From: Bimuria novae-zelandiae CBS 107.79
Taxonomy: Eukaryota > Ascomycota > Dothideomycetes > Pleosporales > Didymosphaeriaceae
Length of the DNA: 64,000 nucleotides
NCBI GenBank assembly: GCA_010015655.1
Contig: ML976711.1
Location: 296,013-360,012 of the forward strand
Reading direction: 5' to 3'
The notes under the pieces are model-generated. The model did not search any database. It saw only the letters and a program-made list of their open reading frames with translations, and was not told the DNA's origin. The translations under genes and the position numbers were made by a program. Below, piece after piece: positions 55,762-64,000 of the stretch (the first letter of the stretch is position 1; each line of letters opens with the position of its first letter).

Positions 55762-56870
55762 GAGATGGACGCGAATCGTTGCTCCAATATTATTACACAC
55801 GCAAATCGTCCAAGAGATAGAGACCGAATACTTACAAGGACGACGGCAGTGAGCTCTGCGCACTTATTGTCGCTGTGATGTTCTCCGCTTGTCTAATTAC
55901 ACCCTCAAGAAGGTCTAGACCCGTTTATACCCAAAATCTTTCTGACACTCCCTCGTGCGCATCATCACGACTGAAATACTATTGTTCCGCATGTCTCAAT
56001 AATCGCACGATATGAAATCTTCCCTTCTTCTTGCTCTAATCCTACCTGCATCCGGGGCCTGTACCTGGGCACTTGGGCACCTGCATGGGATACATCACGT
56101 GATTAGTCCCACACCTGGGCACCTGGGCAGATGACTGGCCTGAAGGTTTTGGTAAGAGCTAGTATATAGTTGTTGGTCTGCGGCTTACTATCTCAATCTG
56201 TGTAGACTTTAGTTACCGCGAACCCTCATGTGCGAAAATCGTTCGTGACGTTGTCGTTGCTTCAGGCAAGCGCCGCTGGTGTACTTAGATTCGTATTCTT
56301 TCCGCAACCCCGCACCACCTGCCTCCTTTTCTTCAACACACGCTTCGCATGAGCCTTCTAGCAGTATTCTTCTCAGGTCTTGCAACCCCTTTCAGATACA
56401 AAGCGATCTCCTCCGGACCTAGTTGACAGGCCTGTCATGCGCGGGGACAGTATGTTATTCATAGCACAACCGAGACACTAGGACAGTAATGGAAGGTGGG
56501 CACCAGCCTAGGCATCAACGCGGACAAGATGGCGCGTCTACACTACGACACATTGTATACGACTGCGACACCCTGGCAAGTATTCCTGTTCATTGTGTGG
56601 AGGCTTTTCAGTTGCTCAGGAGACTAATCAGTCTTGATGGCTGTTGCACAAATTAGGTGCATGGGCAAACTGTCAGCCTGCTGGAGCTAGGCGAATGATC
56701 ACGGTTCAGCTCGTCTATCCCCAGCATCTGGCCCCCACCGAACATGGTCAGGGGCGGACCGGGTTGCACACCGGTTGCCTCGCGCCATTCTATCTGGTTT
56801 TTATATCGCAGTGGCGCCTCTTGCTTCCTCCTTCCCCCACAGCCGACGAAATCGTCAATACCTACGGAGA
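55762..56870. other. Region upstream of the NLR gene
   Basis: About 1.1 kb. At 56061-56130 the motif CCTGGGCAC or TTGGGCAC recurs four times around a CACGTGA site. No gene called. This should contain the NLR promoter. Confidence 0.45.
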
Positions 56871-59800
56871 ATGTCTACCAATCTTCCAGATCTTCGCACG
56901 GCATGGGTGGAAGCCTGCACGAAATTCAAAGAGGCAACTGGGTTCGATCTTGCCGCAGCAGCAACCGCAGGAGAAGGCCGAGATGACATTGTCGCCAAAT
57001 TCAACAATGTAAAGGCAAAAAATGCTAAGGACCAACAGAAGATGGAAAAGGTCAAGACGGTGGTGGGCAAGACATTAGTGGCTGTGGAGCGCCTTGGTCA
57101 GGTCGCGGCAGACGGAGTGGCCATGGTTTTCGGAAGCCCGGCCAACATCACGATGAACTGCATTTCATTCTTCATAAATGCTGGCATCGAGTACAAGAAC
57201 ATTGCAAACAACATCGAGGATCTCTTCGGGCGTATCATCACAATCATGGAACGCTTTCAGATCTACCGCGACAACGAGCAGCTCTTGAAACCACCAATGA
57301 TCCGTGTGGCCCACAGATTGCTGATATCCGTCGTGGATATTTGTAGGATCTGTTACGAGAATTTGAGAAAGAATCGTGCGAAGAAGTTCTTCGGTATTGC
57401 TCTCTTTAGCGACGATGGCGGCATCAAAGATCAGTTTGCGCTGTTAGACTCTTTGGAAGATCAGGAGCTACAAATGAAGACCACATCGACTCTCGTAGCC
57501 GCGGAGAAGACCCAGAAGAGCATTCAGGCTCTGGATGCTCAGAACGCCAAGATAGCGAGCTTCGTAACAGACTTGACTGAAAGCGGTACGGACCAAAAGA
57601 TCCTCAAAGAGTTGAAAGAGAAGCTCGGCGTTGACGAGTCACTCTCTAAAGGAGAATACCAGTGGTACTATGACAAGCTTGATTCAGACAGCTGCTCGTG
57701 GCTGAAGACTGACACTCTATATCAGTCCTGGTCTAATGCTAAAGAGGACAAAACCCCTCTTCTGTTGTTGCAAGGCGAAGAAGGTTGTGGCAAATCATAT
57801 ATTTTGACCGCAATCATTCGGGACCTTCGCACGCAATATCCACAAAACCAGGACGGTGTGGCTCGAATATCGGTTGGCTACTGCTACCTCACAAGAGGTG
57901 GTAAAAAGAATGGCGAAGGTCCAAAGGGCGAGCGATCGATACGGGATGCCCTCCGAGAATGGGCCTGGCAAGTGATCAACAAAGACGTGTTTTATCGCAA
58001 GAACATCCAGGCCACGTTCAAAAAGAGTGCAGACCTTGGCGACCTTGAAGAAATTTGGAAAAAGCTGTTTCTGGATCACCTCAACGACAACGTCACCTTC
58101 TACCTTGCCTTGGATGGTACCCATGAGTTAGACGAGAGAGGCATGCATGATCTGTGCACCCTGATACAGACCCTGTCGCCATCTGAACTCAGTACAGGCC
58201 GACTCAAGGTCGCGATTACTGCACGACCTACCTTGGTGAAGAACCTCAGCGTACCAAACTCCATCAGCACACCGTTGGTGGATTTACGCGAGAAGAACCG
58301 CGCGGATATGGAGAAGTTCATTCGTGATAAAGCTAGCAATCTCACCATCTTTCAAAAAACCAGTGAGCAAGTTCAAGCGCTAAAAGAGGAGGTCTGCACG
58401 ACTCTTCTGGACGCTGTTGATGGAAACTTTTCTCTCGCCGATCTGAAACTCAAAGAGATCTCGAACAAGTACGACCCTGAAGAAGTCAAACAGATTATAC
58501 ACAGTGTCAGTGGCAACGCAGATTTGAAAAACTCTGTTGTAGACATCATCCGGGAGGCGAATCGTACTTTAACTACCCGCGAGATGGAGGATCTCAATAC
58601 GCTATTGCTCTGGGTCATGTATGGCCAATGGGGGATGCAAATCTACGAACTCGAGGCTGTTCTATTCGTTGAACAAGGACGCGAATCTCTCCAGCCCCTC
58701 GTGCATGAAATAAAGGAGAAGTTTTCGTCCTTCTTCGAGCTGGATGGCGACAACACCTACGCCACCGTAGAACTCAAGTACGACTCTATTGCTGACTACT
58801 TCAAAACCATCGCAATTGAGAATCAGGTTTCCGAAACCAGCCAATCGAAGGCGTTGACCAAGGGCGAGATACGCTTGGTTCAGCATTTCGTCGAGAAGCT
58901 TTGCGACCAGGATATATACAGCAGGCTTGGTCTTGGAGATTTTTTCGACCAGAAGATTTCACAGTCCGATGTCGGCGTCACAGTGGATTGCGACAATGCT
59001 CATGCAAAGGTGGCACTCACCTGCCTGCGTGTTAACTCGGAAAATATGGGTCCTGAATGTTCGCCCTTGAATACCTATGCCGCGACCAATCTGGTTAGTC
59101 ATTTCAAACAGATAGATATGGACAGGGTCGACCCTCGGTTGAAGGCAGAGCTAGGTCTGCCCCTGGTGAGAACCTTCCGAGACCCAGTGTGTATCCGCAA
59201 GACAAATGCCTGGCCTTGGTCAGGATGGTCTTATATGGACGAGGGCCTCCAAAATGTTGTTCGCTTATTCCGAAGCTCGGCCTTGACGAGCAAAATTGAC
59301 ACGGGAGGGACCGACCATAGAGCCTGGGTGGACGCCGTCCTCAAGGAGCCAATCCCTGAGGTTGCATTGCTCAAAGACACTGCGAAACTCATGACAGATA
59401 AATGGTTGTCGGAGGAGGACGGTGAGGAGATAGTAGATTGCTTTCGCTGGCTCTATGGGTACATGAACAAGGTATTCTCAGCAGTACCACTCAAAAGCTT
59501 ATCTGACTTGCTTAGATCCAAAACGCCGAAAATCCGAACAAGCCGAGGTACGGGAAACCGTACGCAGTTAGCACTATTGACATCGAGGACATCGAAAATG
59601 TTGTACAAACGGTGCAACGGCTACAAGCACTGGATATGTCTGATACAATGACTTTGCGCAATCTTGCCATCACATATCGCGAATGCGAGCATATTACCGA
59701 GGCCATTGAGCAGTTTAAACATATACTGAGCTTCGACTCGGAACATCTCTTCACGCACGCTGGACTTGCACGAGCTTATGCTGCTGAGGTCAAGGGCGGT

Positions 59801-61273
59801 CCTAAACCAGACTGGCAAAATGCTATTCATCACTACGATATCGTCATTGAGCGGTGCAAAACTGGGGTACGGCTATTCTCGGATGTTGTGCCCGAGGAAC
59901 AGATAAGAATTCTCCTGGTGCAGAAAGCTTTCTGGCTGAGGAAATTGGAGCAATTCGACGCGGCACAGGAGATTTACTTGAAAATGCTGCAAGACGATCC
60001 CGAGAATGACACAATCCGGCTCGAATTCATTCTCACGCTATGCGAAGCCCAGAACTACAGCGTTGTTGTGGAGACGCTGGAGACGCTGAACCAAATCGAG
60101 GAGGAAACGCACAAGAATCGCCTATCCCGATTCTTCCACAACCATGCGGACGACGAGAGCTGCCATAGCAGTATCGTGCAGGCATTCAAGCAGTCTGGCC
60201 TCATAAGCCGGGTCAGATCTTACTACGAACAGTCTCTGGCCGATGCGCGACAGGATGAGAGTGAATGGGTCTCCAAATGGGTACGGACTACACTCACTTA
60301 CCGACTAGCTGCGATGCTGTGGAACCATGGAAGCAATGAGACAGAGAAAGAGGAGGCCATCAAAATGTGGGAAAGCCTTTTGAGTGAGGAAAATAACTAT
60401 GATCAGATCAGAGCCGCCCGTCGCCTTGCTCGGATCTACATTACCAAGGCCGTGGAAGCAGGCCGAGATTCGCCAGTGGCGGCAGAAATGCTCGAACGAG
60501 TCCAGAAATTCGGACGGCCGTCCGACGGAGCGAAAGCCGATGACGATGACTCATGGGGAATCGGGCTTACCTCTGGGCAAGCGCGATCTCTTCTCGCAAG
60601 ATACTACAGCAGAGTAGGGGACTTCAAAACTGCTCGGCGATTGCTGAGATCGGATCTGGATGTTGGACTGAAGCTTCTCTCCGACGAAGATCTGGAGAAC
60701 GATTGGCAAGGTTACAGAAAACTGGGAGATGTCTTCATGGACTGTGGTGACGATGAAAATGCCATCGCCGCATGGTCAATGATACAACCAACGCAGGGAC
60801 TTCAGCTATACCGCGACTACGCTCCCTCGACTATCACGAATGATGAGTCCAACGCGGCACTAGAGACTGGCGAAATTAGGCCCTTGATGCGGCACGCGAC
60901 GACTTCATTCAGCCTCGCCAAGAAGCTCGAAGGCCCTCTAGGTTATTCTTGCGACGGAAAATGTGGCAAGCAATGGACGTTTGCGGATGACATCTACATT
61001 TGCCGCGAATGTATCGACACTCAGTTCGACGCACCGTGCCTGGAAAAGCTGCGACGCGGTGCGCTGTCTTGCGATGCTTGCGACAAAGACCATGCGTTCC
61101 TACATATCCCAGCATGGGACATTGAAAACGCTGATCGGGCTGAGGCGGGCAAAATCCTCGTGGGAGGTGATGTTCTGGACGTGAATGAATGGAAGGAGGC
61201 CATCAGAAAGGAGTGGGATACCACGGAAGTTAATGGGGTAGAGGGTTCGACTGCTGTTGATGCTGCTGCGTAG
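56871..61273 (+). CDS. Fungal NLR (STAND): Goodbye-NACHT-TPR-zinc finger (1452 aa, 2 exons)
   Basis: Fungal STAND proteins are signal-sensing NTPases involved in non-self recognition and regulated cell death. Exons 56871-59471 and 59516-61273 join across a 44-bp intron (GTATTC, CTGAC, TTAG; phase 0). ATG 56871 starts MSTNLPDLRTAWVEACTKFKE, a Goodbye-type N-terminal helical domain (about 1-125). NACHT: Walker A GEEGCGKS (302-309), Walker B FYLALDGTHEL (about 410-420), a sensor-like VAITARP after it, then winged-helix-like sequence. From about 880 to 1290 TPR-like helical pairs dominate (TLRNLAITYRECEHITEA, AQEIYLKMLQDDPEN). The C-terminus has a ZZ-like zinc finger with Cys at 1346, 1350, 1363, 1366, 1375, 1386, 1389 and His1393. 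No stops or shifts seen. TPR units are diverged, not high-identity repeats. The effector partner is not evident nearby. Confidence 0.9.
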
Positions 61274-61307
61274 TTGGCTTACTGAGTAGTCGCCTGTGCT
61301 TAATTAT

Positions 61308-61535
61308 TTATACCCACATGCAAACATCCCGAATCCACTGCCCCACAACGCCAACTGAATAGCCGAAATCATCCCAATTCTCTTTGGTCAAAGTGTAATT
61401 ATAGAGAAGGGTACTCGCTCGAAAGGTGACTTCCTCGACCTGCACGCTCAGCGACCCACAGTCGTGTGAGACAATATACCTTTGACCACTGTTATTATGA
61501 CCACGAAATTCGTACCGGATACCCTGAGCTTCCAT
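61308..61535 (-). other. Small coding-like frame, possible gene remnant (75 codons)
   Basis: ATG 61535 to TAA 61308 reads MEAQGIRYEFRGHNN then QRYIVSHDCGSLSVQVEEV, with protein-like composition that continues a few codons upstream of the ATG (DSKRQEQL). No family recognised. It may be the last exon of a decayed gene or chance. Confidence 0.3.
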
Positions 61536-62092
61536 TAACTGCTCCTGCCTCTTAGAGTCTTAAACTGTCGCGGTGAGGAGAGCGCTGAGCGGACAGTACG
61601 CAGTAGAAAAAATCATGGGATTGAACTGAGGTTGTACTATCTAGGAGCTACAGCAGGTATAGGTGCGCAGGCACAAACAACACTAGTCCCAAATAGGTGT
61701 AGTACACTCAGGAAGGTGAGTAACAGCCAAGTAAGGGTAGGAGTAACCATCTCATAGGGTAAGAGCCATAAACCGTGACATAAACACTGTGCAGCATCGC
61801 AGCCAATGCCAGATGTTGCAGCCGCGACGGCTGACTAAGAAGGTGAACCATACATTTCCCACCGTCCCACTGTCGTCATCCACCCGGTTCACGGAAGTAG
61901 TGCCGATCGTAGATATACGCACTGCCGCGGTCCCATTCGGAGTCGGCTTGGTGATTCATCGCCCGTACAGATGTGTCACCATGCTCTGAAATGTGCCCGT
62001 GCGAGCCCGTTTCGGCGTGGAAGAGGACGCTTTGAAAACGGAAGACCTGGGTAATGCTGACTCCTGTTCTTAATGAGTACGAACTTTGCTGA
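61536..62092. other. Intergenic region
   Basis: No gene, tRNA or repeat that I can support. Confidence 0.45.
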
Positions 62093-63166
62093 TCAAAGAG
62101 CAGAAACAGAACTTACCGCTTCAAGCAATGCCCGAGTTGTATGTACCCACCCCTTTCGAGGAGGTATTGGTGGGTTGTCGGCGTACTCGTGGACACGGAC
62201 CGAGCGAAAGTGTACAGTAAGGGTATGGCCATGCTCTCGCATCTCTGCAAATAGCGGGAACAGGTCACCGAATTCGCGGATGGCTTGCTCAATGTCCTCC
62301 ACTCCATTAAAGACAGTCACGACCTTGTCCAGCACGAACTCAAGTTTTGCCTTGCGCCTAAGCTCCGACAACACGCGCAGATTTTGAAGTGTGTAATTCC
62401 ACCCATTGCGCGTCGGCTTAACGCGAATCCTGAGGCTACCGACGTGCTCAATAGGCTTCATAGCGTCCTGCTGCGATCCCTTTCCCTGGAGCAGAGCGCC
62501 CTTGCCCAGGAAGGTTGGAAGGAGGTAGAGGCCCTCTTGTCGGAACTCGAATGTCCTCTGCCGGTAGCACATCTCGGCGAGCTCTCGCACGAAGGTCACG
62601 TCGCAGTATGCTGTGTCCCATAAGTGCTAGTTTTCGTTTTCGGGCAGGCCGTGCTTGCACACTATGGGCGGGAAGGAGGGGTCGTTTGGGGACAAGGGGC
62701 CGAGATGGCGCTCGTGAGGTATGCGCTCGATCTCGATGGCCTGGTTATTCCTGAGTACGTGGTCGCGTTCGAGTACGGTGGTGTAGATCATGTCGCGGAT
62801 CTCGCGGGGTAGGCGGACTGTGATTTGGTGAGAGAGTTGATGGAAGGAAATTTTCGTGAGGCGATCGAGTTTTTTGTCAAGATCCTCTTGTAGCTTGGCT
62901 TTTTCCTCGTAGGCTCTGTGTATGACGGCGAGGACTTTGGTCGCTTCGTCGTCTTCTGCGATTGAGCATTTGATGCGCCAGCTTTGCTAGTATGCTTTGC
63001 AAAATTTGCCCTGCCTCTTTAGTTTTTCAAATAAGCTACTAATATTAGTTTAGATCGCTGTTGCTTCGTGGTAGACATACGCCTCGGTTTTCTTCCAGCA
63101 CTGCTCGACGGCCTCAAGCGTGGGGGCTGATTTTGCCGATAGGGTGTGCGTGTTAGGAGGAGCCAT
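62093..63166 (-). pseudogene. F-box-like fungal hypothetical protein, broken by stops
   Basis: From ATG 63166 (MAPPNTHTLSAKSAPTLEAV) one frame of 358 codons runs to the stop at 62093, interrupted by TAA 63050-63052, TAG 62987-62989 and TAG 62627-62629. The first two fall in a locally AT-rich patch (62990-63060) and could be removed by an intron with a GTATGT donor; a 99-nt form keeps the frame. The third (after KHGLPENEN, before HLWDTAYCD) has no good splice solution. The middle has QITVRLPREIRDMIYTTVL, the F-box-like start of a large family of Dothideomycete hypothetical proteins. The C-terminal half (WDTAYCDVTFVRELAEM) is intact. Function unknown. Confidence 0.65.
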
Positions 63167-64000
63167 TGTGTTCGCTGGGTGCTGTGAGCACTTTTTGTGG
63201 ATTCGGAAAGGTTGTAGGTGAAGAGGAGGATCAGGGGAGGGATTCCCTTGTATGCTCGACGCGCGGGGTGGCCCATCTGCCTCTTACCTCAACTTCGTTG
63301 GGTCCACCCCGCTCTCTCACCTTTTCGACCCGAGGTAATATGTTTGGTGTTTTGGATCGTAGTTAACCGGTCTCAACAATTACAAGACATTTCAGACAGG
63401 ATTGAAATGTAGTGAAAGTTCAATCAATCAAGCCACGTATTCGGCTAATGGCTTGAAAGATATCGATTGTACCTTGCACGCTCATAGCTCTCGAAAGAAC
63501 ACGCAGACCTGGGAGATAGCTCAGAACACCAACGCTTGTCCACATTACCCAATACGCGCAAACAACTCACGCATAACCTTTGTCAGTGTTTCGTGGACGT
63601 TGACTATTTCCTTGTATATGCTGATGGGCAGTTAAGCTGAACTGTGACTAGACGAGAGCGAGACACTTATACTCGCGGTACTTCCTTGGAGTTTAGAGCT
63701 AGTTTGGAGGGGAAAGAGGGTCCTCGTGATCACGGGAAGGATGAAGCTTCAGTGTTAGGGATGTCTCGGCATGGCGCGTAACACGCACAAGATTCATTGA
63801 TTGTGCAGAAACCGCCTACCTCAATGCGTGGTGGGCCAAACGTGTGCTCCCGTCAATGGATGGAGTTGCGATAGGGAGGGGCAGGATGCGCTGGCGGTGG
63901 TTTGCTGTCTTTCGGGAGTCTCACCCTGGTCGGCGACATGGGTCAGAAGCACCCCCCTCTCCTCCCACCTGTGCATGAAGCAGCTGCGACTGGCGGCCAC
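63167..64000. other. Right end of the window, no gene recognised
   Basis: Normal composition; small frames only, without motifs. A gene may begin beyond base 64000. Confidence 0.4.

Noticed and set aside
59472..59651. Apparent frameshift splitting the NLR into two genes
   Set aside because: A 44-bp intron with GTATTC, CTGAC and TTAG joins the frames exactly, so the gene is intact.
61600..61660. B-box-like sequence suggesting a tRNA
   Set aside because: The surrounding bases do not fold into acceptor and anticodon arms.
1..64000. CRISPR array, bacterial operon or prophage
   Set aside because: Introns, LTR elements and eukaryotic gene families show fungal nuclear DNA; the tandem repeats seen are coding minisatellites without spacers.

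Overview
The window looks like nuclear DNA of a filamentous ascomycete (Pezizomycotina, probably Dothideomycetes). Reasons: short 44-60 bp GT-AG introns with CTGAC/CTAAC branch sites, closely spaced genes on both strands, fungal-only gene families (RRD1-type PP2A activator, Goodbye-NACHT STAND protein, NRPS-like A-T-R enzyme), and very AT-rich retrotransposon blocks full of stops and transition mutations, as left by repeat-induced point mutation (RIP). The class assignment is inference.

Bases 1 to about 21,900 are a transposon graveyard. A Copia relic (1-2413), a pogo-type DNA transposon relic (about 2430-3960) and a chromovirus (Gypsy) fragment (about 3990-5950) lie end to end. After an unexplained GC-normal island (6664-8197) comes a complete chromovirus (8431-20488; TSD CCCTT). 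Its reverse transcriptase region was later hit by a complete Copia element (11715-16923; TSD CTAGG). The chromovirus carries an antisense reading frame (19591-19899) that kept an ATG and no stops, and whose Cys/Tyr spacing matches a Zn2Cys6 domain with three Cys changed to Tyr. Two decayed LTRs of a related family follow, one with a GGGAA duplication.

Bases 21,900-32,300 hold a truncated NRPS-like pseudogene at the repeat edge, then a spliced SAP-domain plus membrane-segment gene, a large disordered nuclear-type protein with an AT-hook-like motif, RRD1 (PP2A activator, three exons), and a gene with four tandem repeats broken by two in-frame stops. Bases 32,300-37,800 are mostly non-coding, apart from a pogo-like element with 63-bp inverted repeats, TA duplication and a 548-bp assembly gap.

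Bases 37,800-49,300 are ordinary gene space: a small GPI-anchored protein, a probable TORC1-associated Tco89-like protein, a basic hypothetical protein, a fungal ABC-F ATPase (three exons), and a zinc-finger protein (two exons).

Bases 49,300-64,000 are accessory. A gene of about 4 kb is broken by C-to-T type stops, an 8-bp duplication and a solo LTR (53057-53195, TSD GCTCT) of the same family as the Copia relic at the left end. It is followed by a short-chain dehydrogenase pseudogene swollen by a 24-bp minisatellite, an apparently intact 1452-residue fungal NLR (Goodbye-NACHT-TPR-zinc finger, one intron), and a broken F-box-like gene. The clearest biological system is the NLR. The least expected signal is the antisense zinc-cluster frame in the chromovirus.
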